Assembly (NCBI GenBank): GCA_026874595.1
Contig: CM049310.1
Coordinates: 30,009,558-30,073,557 of the forward strand
Source: Sipunculus nudus
Lineage: Eukaryota; Annelida; Sipuncula; Golfingiida; Sipunculidae
DNA length: 64,000 nucleotides
Direction: 5' to 3'
This document shows positions 14,701 to 28,500 of this stretch, piece after piece (the stretch's first letter is position 1; each line of letters begins with the position of its first letter). The position numbers and the translations under genes are program-made. The notes below the pieces were generated by a model that was not told where the DNA came from, made no database searches, and saw nothing but the letters and a program-made list of their open reading frames with translations.

Positions 14701-17700
14701 AGGAATCCAAAATTCAGCATAATGTTAGATGTTTCCAAGATCTCCTACCAAGCCGAAAACTGGGTCTTTGCAACTTCATTCCTTTGAGAAATTAAGGAAA
14801 AACCTCAATTTTTTATTAAAAACCTATTTTCACACTTCAGGACTGCCTAATATCAAAACCACTCATCTGTTTTTCCTCATATTTCCTATAAATAATCCTC
14901 TATATAATTCCTATGTACATGCCAGAAATTAGGTCTGTATTATATAATTTAAAAAAGTTATTGGCCCAAACATAATGCATTTTGTAAATAATCAGGAAAA
15001 AAATTTTATCACTTAACACAAAACTTGTTAAAGCTAAGCACTTTTTTTCAAGTAATATTACTTTTATTAATCAAAATTAAATTGTATACCCAAAATAAGA
15101 TCAAAATCTTTTAAATTTTTTAAAATATCATCAAAAATAAAAAATTGGTACCTTAAATTTTGCCCAACTTTGACCATGGCACGTTTTTTTGCTGTAACTG
15201 CTGTGGATTTAATTTTCACAGCATGTTTTTGTTAGCATTTCAACTGTTAACACCAAAAATTTGAAACCAATTGATCAAAAACTGTAGATTTTATTCAAGT
15301 TTTCAAGCACCATGTCACATATTGCTAGTGTTATGCAGTTTGCAAGAGCTCAGCTCCCGAGCTTCAGCTCTAAGTTCCTTAAATTTGGCATACAGTTGGA
15401 TTTCTCCAAAATCCCCTACCATGCCAAGAATTTGGTCACTAGGACTTAATTCCTTCGAGATATCAATGAAAAACTTCATTTTTCCATTAAAAACCCATTG
15501 TTACACTTTAAGACTGCCTCATATCAAAACCACTGATCTGACTTTGATCATATATGATATACATATTTTTCTATACATTCGCTATGCACATGCCAGAAAT
15601 GATGTCAGTATTGTGTATTTTTTTTAAGTTATGGGCCCAAACATAATGCACTTTTTAAAAAATCAAGCAATATATTTACTCACCTTAGATGAGAATTGCT
15701 GAAGCTTGAGACTTTTTGTCAGGAATATAACTTTATTTAATCAAGATTCGATTGTTTACCCAAAATTATATCTGAATTTTGCAAATTTTTCAAGTTATTA
15801 GCTTAAATAAAAAATCAATACCCTTAATTTTGTCCAACTTTGGCAATGGCATGTTTTTTTTCTGTAAGCACTGTTGATTTAATTTTCACAGCATATATAC
15901 ATAAGGATTTAATCTTTTAAAATCTGAAATTTCAAAGGAATTGATTGAGAAGAGTAGCTTTTATTCAAGTTTTCATACACCATGTCAAGTGTTGTTTACA
16001 TCTAGTCCACCTAGTAGTAAAGCCTTCACTTGCATTATGTAACCCACCCCAGGCAGCTTGTCTTGGCTCTGCTGGGCCACTACTAGCAGGCTTCTTCTCT
16101 GCCCTGCACACCCTCCCCCCCCCCCCTAGATGATGCATTAACTAGATGAATGTTATAATTTTCTGTATTTCATTTTATTCTTGGCTATGCTACATTTTAG
16201 ATTTTGTATTTACCACCAGGGTTACAATGATTAAAGTTCACATTTAATTGTGTCCACAAAGTGGTGTATTGCTATGAAAGTGTGGATGTTCATCAGATAA
16301 GTAATTCCTTCCTTGAGAAGAGTAAAAACTTCACAAGGTGTGGAATTGACTTTTAATTCCAGGAATAAATAAAAGCTTAGATTGTAATTAGCATAATGAT
16401 ATTGTTTGTCCCTCATTCAACCAACAGTGTGTATACTTTATTTGAAAAGATGTTTTTATTTTACCAAATTTACAGAATCTTATTTTATTTTGGTGAATAA
16501 GATTAAGCATGCACTGAAAACTCCAATGTGCAAAACTTTTTAATAGTGATTCAAGGAATAATCTTGCAGATGCCATGTTGTGGCATTATTTTCTTTTAAA
16601 TTCAGTTTAAAAATTTGTGATTTAAAAATAATAAAAATATATGTGTATGCATAATATGACCCAATACGAGCTACACTCTGGATGTATAATGATTGCAACT
16701 AAGAATTCTAATATTTTAACTTATATTTTCAGTGTTTTTTTTAATACAAATTTATAAAACTTGTAAATAAAAAAAATTAATCAGATAAAAACTATTTTAA
16801 TGGAAAAAGTGGATATGCTTAAATAATATATAAACTTAAATGTATTATTCCCTTGAATGTGAAATAAAGGTATTAGTCCAGACCTAGGAATCCAAAATTC
16901 CGCATAATGTTAGATGTCCCCAAGATCTCCTACCAAGCCGAAAACTGGGTCTTTGCAACTTCGTTCCTTTGAGAAATTAAGGAAAAACCTCAATTTTTTA
17001 TTTAAAACCTATTTTCACACTTCAGGACTGCCTAATATCAAAACCACTTATCTGTTTTTCCTCATATTTACCATAAATATTCCTCTTTATAGTTCCTATA
17101 TACATGCCAGAAATTATGTCTGTATTATTTAATTTAAAAAAGTTATGGGCCCAAACATGATGCATTTTGTAAAAAATCAGGAAAGATATTTGATCACTTA
17201 ACACAAAAAACGTTAAAGCTATGGACCTTTTTTCCAGTAATATAACTTTAATTAATCAAAATTAAATTGTATACCCAAAATTAGATTAAAATCTTATAAA
17301 TTTTTTAAAATATCAATAAAAATAAAAAATTGGTACCTTAAATTTTGCCCAACTTTGACCATGGCACGTTTTTTTTTACTGTAAGTACTGTGGATTTAAT
17401 TTTCACAGCATGTTTTTGTTAGCATTTCAACTGTTAACACCAAAAATTTGAAACCAGTTGATCAAAAACTGTAAATTTTAATCAAGTTTTCAAGCACCAT
17501 GTAACATATTGTTTACATCAAGCTAGTGTTATGCAGTTTGCAAGAGCTCAGCTCCCCAGCTTCAGCTCTAAGTTCCTTAAATTCGGCCTACAGTTAGATG
17601 TCTCCAAAATCCCCTACCATGCCAAGAATTTGGTCACTAGGACTTAATACCTTCGGTCTATTAATGAGAAACTTCATTTTTCCATTAAAAACCCATTGTT

Positions 17701-19531
17701 ACACTTCAAGACTGCCTAATATCAAAACCACTGATCTGACTTTAATCATAAATAATATACATATTTTTCATTCTCTATGCACATGCCAGAATGATGTCAG
17801 TATTGCGTAATTGTTTTAAGTTTTGGGCCCAAACATAATGCACTTTGTAAAAAATCGAGAAATATATTTACTCCCTTAACAAGGGCATTGCTGAAGCTAG
17901 AGATTTTTTTGTCAAGGATGTAACATTATTTAATCAAGATTCAATTGAATACCCAAAATTAGTTCTGAATTTTTCAAATTTTATAAGTTATTAGCATAAA
18001 TATAAAATTAGTACCTTAAATTTTGCCCAACTGTGACCATGGCACGTTTGTTTCCCATGAGCACTGTTGATATAATTTTCATATCATGCACATATAAGGA
18101 TTTCAGCTTTTTAATTTAGAAAGCTGAAAGGAATTGGCCAAATATTGTAGCTTTTATTAATGTTTTTTATGAGACCCTGTCAGACTTTTGCTCTCTCCAG
18201 CCCCTCTTGAGTCACCACTTTGTTGACCTTGTTGACCTTTCATCAAATTATGCACGCTTGAGGCGAGAATCCAGGCAGCTTATGGCCAGCCACAGTTGAT
18301 CCAGGTGTCCAACCCAACTCATCTAGTAGTTTTAACCAACAACCTATCAATGAACAATAAATTAATAAATTTTTATTGGTTTTTAATAACAAATTAAAGA
18401 AAAATAGAAAAGGAATTTGTTAGTTTATAATAACAGGAAATTAACTTGCAGTTACTGATGATATAAGAATCTTGTATCGATGGGTAGAATGTCACATATT
18501 CCAAATAACACTGCAGTCACCTATGGCATTTTTCAGTTCAATTTTAATGATAAAGAAGTAAATCATATTATTCATTACTAATCATTAGGGATCATATGAA
18601 GGAAATTAATGATAGACAAAGATGCAGTTGATAATATTAATCTAGATTCCTACTGTGTCTAGTGTGTACATTGATGTGAAATTAGTCCAAAATGAATTTT
18701 TTACAGTTATTTTTTAATATAAATAAAGGCCATAAAACCAGGTACTTATGATCATTATTTAAATGTGTGAATTTTGTATATTCTGGATTCTCAACATCTT
18801 TGGTGAAAACTGAATAAATACCAGACATGGTGCGAATACTTTGTAATTGTATTTAAATACGAATATGATTATGTACTCCATTATAAAATTTCTTGCATAA
18901 AGAATGGGAATTCAGGTAAAAATGAAAGTATATGAATACTCGTGCAAATACTTTCAAAATGTATTCATGAATGCATTCATGAATATATTCTTTAATATTA
19001 TTTTAATAATCATATCAGTTATATTTCATTTTGAAAAATCATATGATTCTCTTATTATTTTTAATAAAAATTATATTTGGGACAATATTTGTAATTTTTT
19101 TAATAAACAGTTAAACTCTTATATTATATGTTCTGCTTATAAGTTATATGGCCAAGTCAAAATCTGTGTGACAGTAGTACTCCATTAGTTAATAAAATAA
19201 ATGAAATCAATCCTCTTCCCTGTCTCCAAAGGTACTATCAAAATCATACATAAGCTAAACAACAACAACTCATAATACAGCTTATATTTATTACCACACA
19301 AAACCAGCATGTCCCTCATTTCTAAATAATATTTTTTTATCATATATAACAGCTGAGCGTCGTGACCCATAGGTCCCTTGTTATATGTCCCAATCATCTA
19401 TAATGTAGATAGAAAAGAAAAACGGTGTTTCCTCTGTTAAATACAGTTAAACTAATCATTAACTGTCATACAAACTTGCCAATAGAACCCTGACAGATTT
19501 TCCCAAAAAATTGTTTTTCCAAGAAGAAAGC

Positions 19532-19597
<66 letters not shown>

Positions 19598-22500
19598 TTC
19601 TACTAAGACAAGTTGATTGGAGGTCTATCATAAAATCAATATTAAAGACATTATTTAATTAAACAGTAGACAATCATTTTAAGAGGGGTGTCATGTATGT
19701 CAGGGCCCTTTAAACTGGTTGATGGAGGAGACTCAGCCTCGGCCTTGGCCTCATATGGTAGTGACTTGGATTTGGCCTTAGCCTCGGATGCTGGTGACTG
19801 TGCATCAGCCTTGGTCTCAGATGGTAGTGACTCATTCTCAGCCTTGGCCTTGGATGGTGATGACTTGCTTCAGCCTTGGCCATGGATGGTGGTGACTCAG
19901 CCTTGGCCATAGATGGTGGTGACTCAGCCTTGGCCTTGGATGATGATGACTTGCTTCAGCCTTGGCCATGGATGGTGGTGACTCAGCCTTGGCCATAGAT
20001 GGTGGTGACTCGGCCTTGGCCTTGGACGGGGGTCATCCGGCCTCAGCCTTGGCCTTAGGACGGTGGTGATTCAGCCTCACCCTTGGCCTCAGACGGTGCT
20101 GACTCGGCTTCAGCCTTGGCTTTGGATGTTGGTGACTTGGCCTAAGCCTTGTCCTTGGATGATTCTGACTCGGCTTCAGCCTTGGCCTTGGACGTAGGTG
20201 ACTCGGCCCTGCCATGGCCTTGGATGATGGCGACTCGGCTTCAGCCTTGGTCTCAGATGGTAGTGACTCAGCCTTGGCCTCGGACAATGGTGACCCCGCC
20301 TCACCCTTGGCCTGGCATGGTGATGACTCAGTCTCAGCCTTGGCCTCAGAGGTTGGTGACTCAACTACAACACTGATATTAACCTCTGAGACAGATGAAC
20401 GTCAGCTGTATGCCTTGCCATTTAAGTTTATTCTTCCTTTAGCCATCTGTCATCATAAAGGATCAGTATTTTGTATTACAAAGATTACCTTTTTGTTTTT
20501 GCCTTCCTCAGGTTAAAGACAGAAGCAAGAAGGTGGCCAGAGAATTTAAATCCAAAATAGATGACTCCTTTAAAAAGGTGAGAAAAAAGTGGAATAACAG
20601 CAGAACAAGAGATAAACAAAACATGAAACATGACACAAGAAGGATGAACTAGAAAGATGAACTATTTAATAACACAGAAATGTGTAGTAAACTGTAAAAT
20701 AACATTGAAAGACAGTGACAAACTGTACTGACTTTTAATATTATGAAAGTTTGATGAAGTGATGTTTGTGGTAATTAAATAAGGTATCCAGGTTTACTGT
20801 AATGACACACCTTGACTACTGAACTTGCCTTATCCTCGGCTGGGACATAGTCATTGAGTAAAACTCAGAACAAAATCAGGGAACTTTGTTTTCATGAAAC
20901 GATGTGAAGTTTCAGACCCTGATAATTTCTGTTGACCATGGTTTTAACTTGTGAATTATTTCTCTGAACAGGAAGAAGAAGAAGAGGAGGCTTCTGGGAA
21001 AAAGACAAACTTAGAACATCGAAAAACCATCACCTCAGCTGCCGTCAAATCACAGCGGGTAGGTCCTGTCTGTTCACTACTCAGGCCTGGCTGGCAAGTC
21101 ATGCTCATGCTGTTATGGTTAATGAGTGCTGCTTCAGGGATTATTGTAGGGATAATGTTTGTGCCATTTATTGTGAATGAGCTCTGCTTGCGGAATAACT
21201 TCAGGGATTTTAGGGATTATGTACTACCATTGTGAATGAGCTGAGCTTCAGGGATAATAAGCTCAGACAGAATGTATATATAATGCTGACTGTGTAAAGG
21301 TATGGCCTGTGTTAACCATAAAAGGTTTGTGTTTTATATATTTGTGTTTTATATATATATAAACCTTATCGTTAATTCAGTCAGTTCTAGTCATATGATA
21401 AATAGTGTCCACTGTGTTTTGGAGGTCACTGGCTAGAAAAGGTGACCTTGTAATAATTAACCCAGAGCTTTCTAGGATAGCATTTGTCACAGCCACTGGA
21501 AGATATTATTTTCAGACAGTTCCCATTAATTGCTCTTTGTTGTACAACCCCTCATTCAGTTTGTATATAGAGATTAATGTTTCAGCATTTGTCACCATTT
21601 TGTAAATTATATTTATCCCTTTGCCCTATATAATATAAAACCTCTTGTGTTTTAAAGAAAATGATTCTGTATCTTTATTTGTTCAGAAGAAAAAGAAGCC
21701 ACGACGACGCACACCTTTAAGCCACACTCGTGTGAGCATTTTACTAATGAGCAGCATTTTGAGTTCCTGATGAGTACCAGAAACTCCTGACTTCCCCCTT
21801 CTCTCTCCGTGTCCTCCATGCAAGCAATACTCCTTTCTCTCTCTTTCTCTCTGTATGAGTAGATAAGGGTTATTTACAGACACAAGTGTGTTAGTTCTGG
21901 CATGCTTGTAGGGTTTGTACAGCCTGGAAAGTCTTTAAATGTCATGAAGATGACAATAGTTCTAAAACAGAAATTTGAAAATGGCCAGATATTCAACCAA
22001 AGTCATGAAATTTAATTTTCTGACTGTTTCAAAATTCTATCATCAAATTTCCATTCATCTTAAAATCAGTCGAAAGTTGACAGTTGTGAAAATACAAAAC
22101 ATAATACATAATACAGAAATATGTGCTATTTTAATAAAAAAAGGCTTCTGTTTTCTTGTGTACAAGTGTATAGGTGATCATGAAAGGCTCCATTCAGTTA
22201 TTACTTGATCTAAGTTGAACCTAAACAAACCAAGAAGAGCCATAATTTTATGTCATTGAAAATCATAAAAAGTCCATGGCACTTTATCAGTTAGAAGTGT
22301 ATTGACTCTTGTTTTAATGGTCCACCGTACAGACTCCTCACTTAGGAAGGAGATTTACACAAATTAGTACAGATTGACACAAAATGTCACAATTAGATGA
22401 AAATTACACCTAAGTGATCCAAGGTCTTTGTTCACATTAAATGAATTTCTGATGCTAGGTTTGACATGAACCACAGCCAACCTCTGCATTCAGAATACCA

Positions 22501-25500
22501 GTTGTATTTTTCCTAACTGTTGTATTGGTTTTGGGACAGATGAATAACTTTATTTGTAGTTGCAGTACTCGTATGGGCCCTAGTGGAGCCATTGTAGAGC
22601 TTGCACACTTACAGGATTTCGCAGATGCTCTCCTTTCAGGCATGAATAACCCAGTTATACCTGGCTGCTCTGACATGCCAGTTATCTGCTGCCTTCTAGT
22701 GACAACTAGCAGTACTAATATATCTCATGCATGTGGGTTAATTCTCTCTGTGGCATTGAAAAACAATATATGCCTTAAATTGTCTTCACTTAAACTACGA
22801 TCAGTATTGATTTACCGAAGCAACATGGAGATGTTATTTTCGTTAATGAGGTCACATATGGATCAATTTTATGTATATTTTGATCACATATGGATCAGTT
22901 ATGAGTATACTTGTAAATTTCATATATGTAAATAATAAGTATTCCTGGAACATATTCAGTCAGTGTTGACGTGGGATTAAACCCCAATATTGTAAATGAA
23001 AAAGAGGCCAGCATTCAAACTTCTGATTCACCCTAGGTTTAACATTAACAGGTATTTGGTAACATATAGGGTTAGTGTGTAGATACATTTTGATCAGTCA
23101 GGTTCTATTGCAGTATTGTTAGTTGTCAGTGTATAAGTCCCTTGATCATGTTTGGGGCTTCCCCCAATTTTGCAGGATTGTCTTTTTCAGATTAGTGAGT
23201 GTATTTCTTTATTGATATTTTGGTGTATATACTTTGTTTTTTAATTCAGGGGAAGGGGCTATCATGGGCCTCAGAGTATAAAACCATTTAGAAGAATTTT
23301 GTTTTCTTCTTTTTTTTTTTTTTTTATTACAAAGAAAACATACATACATATATACACAATAACATACAAAAACAGACAATATAAAACAAGGTGACATGAA
23401 CATAAACAAACATGAAGAATTTCTTTCATCACCATGCAAATAATTTTTAACATACTTATAATATAATGAAAAATGCATGATATTAAGTATATTGCATAAA
23501 AAATGTGTCAGTAGGTATGTAGCATATGGCAGACATCAATAAAATAAACTAACTCTGACCACAATGGTCAGTTGGCATGCAAAATTCAAAGTATTATTAA
23601 TTTTTAATTTAATTTTCTGAACCCACAATCATTTTTAGTCTGGTCCAGATGGTTTCATGTTTTAAAAGTTTTCCTTTAGATATTGCCACCTGTTTTTCGA
23701 CAGAGTAATAATTCTTAATCAGTTTAACTGCACTGTTAATACACAACGATTCTTCTTTGTTTTCTTCTTTTTTATATCTTTTTTTTTTTTTTCTTCTTCT
23801 TCTTCCCATGTGTTCACTGGATCTCCAGTACTGCTGATTTTCAAAATTTAACTTGGTCAGAGTGATACCTACATCACCATTACCTTGCTCCTGATATCTA
23901 TATCCTACCTTGACCTAAAGGTCGTATGATATGTAAACATATGTAAGCCTATTTAATATCATTGCTCTATTATGGATGATGGGGGAAGCTCCCTGTGATT
24001 GCTCATAGATTGTATTTGTGAATCATATAAATCAGCATAAGGTTAAAACACCTATTACTGACCTTTTTTATGTGTACTTAGAGCTAGTTTGGCTTAGTAC
24101 ACCAGATGTTTTTAAATGTACTTCTATCTTAATTAACCTAAAACATGTTAAACCATATGATAGGTAAGGGTCTGAACAGAGTGTACTTAGGTCTTATTAT
24201 CCTCTCTCAACAAAGTTGCAGGATGGGATATAGTAACGCCTTTGTCCGTCATTCCGTCCGTCAGTCCAGGATTGCATTGTGGCTCAATTTTAAGCCAAAA
24301 CATTTATACTGAACCTTTCTTCTTTCACATATGGCTCACCCACACATGGATGGAAAACCCTATTGATTTTGAGGTCACAGGGTTCAAGGCCACAGTTCAG
24401 GTTCAAGGTCAAAGTTCAAGGCCACAGGACCCACTTTTCGAAAAAGCTTGAAGATCAATTTAAAGCCAAACAGTTCACCTAAACCTATTTTCTTTCATAT
24501 ATGGCTTAACCACACTTAGATGAAGAACCCTATCAATTTTGAGGTCACAGGGTCAAAGGTCAAGGTCACAGGACCCACTTTTTTAAAAAAAGCTTGTGGA
24601 TCAATTTTAAGCCAAACCCTTTCACCCAAACCTTTCATCTTTCACATTTGGCCCCCCCCCCCCCCCACACATGGAAGAAGAACCCTATCAATTAAAACAT
24701 AAGGGCAGAGGGTCTACGGTCAAGTAGCTGCCCTCATGATTTTTACACTTGTGTAATACACCCCATAGGATTATGCTTCCGTGTAAGGGAAAACTCCGCC
24801 TTGTGGTGGCCTTGTTCTGACTTGTATCTGTTGCAAACTGATTATTAATGTACTTGTAATTTTCCATGGATCAGGACATACACTCAGATCTGTTAATGAC
24901 CTGTGTCTGCTCAGGGTACTAAGATAGAATGTCATATTGTACACAAGGGTACTAAAATATCACGCGGGTCCACATTTCATCCAGTTGTGTATCATATGGG
25001 TGAGAGGTAGATATGTTATTATTATAATTATAATATTGGGAATGTGTTCCTTTCTCATATTAAAATGCATTTACCTTACTAAATGTATTTGAGTGCTGCA
25101 TGGTTTCATGCTGGTTGTACTAAAGTTTCATATGGATTGGTGTATTTATGGTTAATGTTTCAGTTGTTACTTGTGTTAAGCTTGTAGAGATCAAGCTGTT
25201 ATCATTTTATTCTGTAAATATATATTATTCATATTTAATATTACATGTAAAGTTGCCTGGTGATTATTTTATACAGGACACCACTGACGGTGCAGAACAA
25301 GTATGTTCTAAAATTGTAACTAACAAATTGTCCTCATCTGTATCACAGATCCACGGCCCAGACGACCTCTCATGTTAAAATTAAAATATATTTTAACTGT
25401 TTGTCATAGCATTGAAAGCTATCAAAAGTTCTCATTTCAAAATATAAAGCTTATATTCTAAATGACAATAGTTTGATGCATTTCAGTTGTTTCAGAAGCT

Positions 25501-28500
25501 GTAACAGTTGCCACTTCAGTAACAGCTGCAATACAATCCCTTTAAGTAATGTTTTTGTAGATAGTTCACTGTTTTGCTTTTAATGTAATGTTGGTCAGTA
25601 TTTAAATTTACCCATTTATTCAGGAGGCAAATATTTACAAATATTAAGTGTACATTTTCACAAAATTCATACCCGATAACTGAAAAGATGTCACAGATAA
25701 CAGGTGAGGAATCCATAATTTAGGATAAGGAGAGTCTAACCTAAGAGGACTCATGACAAAGCCTATTAAAGTCCCCATACTGGTCCAGAAAAAGGGGGTC
25801 CAGGCCGCAAAACTGCTCTGAAACTCTGAAAAGGTTGCGGTGGCTGAAAAAGGGAGGGGGGGGGGGGTCGGTAAATATATACTATTTTTTGGATGTAACC
25901 CACTATTTTAGGCAGTTTACTAAAACCTAATTACCCAGCTGAAACCATTTCAGATCGTGATGTCTCCTCAATGGTAAAAATTAAAACATACCTCAGTTAG
26001 TCTCTCTAATACTGATATGACTAAGTTAACTTTTTTTTTTGAGTATCTGAGTATTCATACAGCAGTGCATACAATAAACCTGAGATCAAAAACTAAGGAA
26101 ATAATATGTTAATCATGGCCAAAATATTTTTGTTACAGATTGATACTAAGGACCCCTTGAAATGTTTATTTAACAAACATTGAAATGTCTGTAACAGTAC
26201 ATAATTTATAAAAAAAGATATGTGATCACAATTATTTACACCAAGTAAGTTGAATCAAGAGTTCCAGAATTTTCATAAAACATCAAATTTTTGTTTAAAC
26301 AAATCACATTACAGACAAGACCACCATTGGTAAAATGAAATTATGAGAGGTCAGAGGTCATGGATCTGGGAACAGATAAAGCTGTGATAATGGCACATAT
26401 AAAGTGACTGTGGTGATGGAGAAACTTCAGCATCCCCCAGCTTCTTATTCTGTATATACGCCTCCGCATCCTGCTTCATTATGTGAATATTACCTTGGTT
26501 ACAGGTTGGGTGACTGTATTGTGCACCTGTGTGTACTGTGTGGGCTATTGTATATTTTCTCACATTAAACCTAAATTGAAATATCAGGTCTCCTAGTATA
26601 CACAGCATACTTTAATTATATAGGTTTCAGACTTATAATAACAATGTCTATTATATTTATAGAAGAAAATGTTGTATAAATATTCTTGTTAGAGCAAAAA
26701 CTAATACTTTTACTAATTATAGTCTTTCAAATTTATTATAAAAAAATTCCTCACATACAAATAATATCAGTAGAAGAACAAAAGCTTGCTTGCACTGGTA
26801 ACTTCTTAAAGCCTTAATAATTATAATAATATATATAAAACAGCTTGTACATATGTGCTATTATATTCTGTCATACTTAATAATAATAAAAAATTTATCA
26901 CATTTCTAAGACAAAAGTGTCAGCACAACTTGTGATCAAAAGTAAATGAAATTTCTTTACTGATGCATTTTCCATAAAAGACAGATTAATAATAAGAAAC
27001 ATGTTTTTTTTTATATCAGGATATCAGTTTACTTATATCAACATTTTAAATAAAATACAGTGTACATTACTTTTACATATTAAATAGTTTGAGTACATGT
27101 TGTATATATGTCTTTCAGTAATTCATAAAAACATTATTGAAAAAACAGTCAATGTTTTTTTTTTTAATTTCACCAGATTTTTGTTCATGGCGCAAATATC
27201 AAAACAAGAAATGTATTATTCCAAGTGCCACATTGGAAAAACCTGAGTTATGGATATGTTTGTCAAAAAAAATGTTCTCTTATATATTGCTGTTTGTATC
27301 ATCCATTCACCAGAGTGACTTGATTATTAAATGTAAACACTGATTCTGTGGGGATCTCAGATAGTCCAAATAGTGTAATTTGTGGGCAGCAGTCCTGTTC
27401 TAAAAGTGCTTTGGTAGTCAGCCAATAGTTTCACCGTTCTTTGGATCAGCTGGTTTTTCTTTACTGTCACTCGTACACCTTTCATACTGATACCGTAATC
27501 TAGATGACGGGGAGTATACTGATTATATAAATTGTGTGATCTGAATACCTGATGGTGTGGTAGACTGTAAGCTCCTGGCACATTAATTATTAATAATCAC
27601 ATTATTAAACACAGTGATTCTGACTCTGTGATCTCTGAACAAAACAATCTGTTTTGGATTGATTATCACTGTATAATACATCTTGTAATCATTAAAGACA
27701 TGATATTCACCTTTGCTTAATAGTTTGGATATATACACTTGTATATAAACCTCTAGCACCAGGACAGCTTTGTATATTCTTCATTCAGAGCGCCCATTCT
27801 CCCCCTCTAGCAGCCAGGGGTTTGCTTTCAAGACAACATCACAATTTACCTTATACAGAATGTACTGTAGTTGTTTTAGTCATCTTAATAAATGTCTTTA
27901 TTCAAACACTAAATGCTTAATAATAGGACACTATAAGATACAACATATTCTTGGTAGTTTTACTTAGATTGGTTGTCAGCATCATCTGGTGGTCATGCTG
28001 AAAACTAATTTTTTTTTATTTTACCTCTTAACATTAACTTGATCTTAGACAGTTGGTTGTAGAAAGCTAGTGTAATATTTAACATCCATTATCTTAAGAA
28101 ATGCAGAAGAGTATGCCAGCTTAAAGTCTTGGACACCGAAGGAATATCGATTTCAGGCACAAATACCAAAAGATGCTGAAGAAGCAGCAGGTCTGATATA
28201 TTAAAAATAAATACAGTGGTTCAATTATACCCTTTTATAACAGGTTAAGTTATATTTGTAGTAATGGCAGGATAATTTAACTGTTTCCAAATGTTATAAC
28301 TTTAAACAATTTTTTTTGTCATATGTAATGTACCTTTCATAAATCTATCATATATACATATACTTGTAAAAAAATAAAATCAGCTTTTTGTTGACTTCCG
28401 ATTTTCCATAATTCAGTATACCTGTATAATTGTTGGTAAGAGTACATTACAGTCATTATATATGACAATGTGTATTTTTTGTTGTTCCTTACTTTTAAAT

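Noticed and set aside
22455-22935. Overlapping frames on both strands (136 and 73 codons)
   Set aside because: Open on both strands, no family similarity and no compatible splice sites; probably an old repeat or chance.
28100-28201. Coding-like stretch (EEYASLKSWTPKEYRF and on) between DENND1 exons
   Set aside because: The reading frame needs an incoming phase that neither neighbouring exon supplies, and the donor after it (gtctga) is weak. Other frames hit stops.
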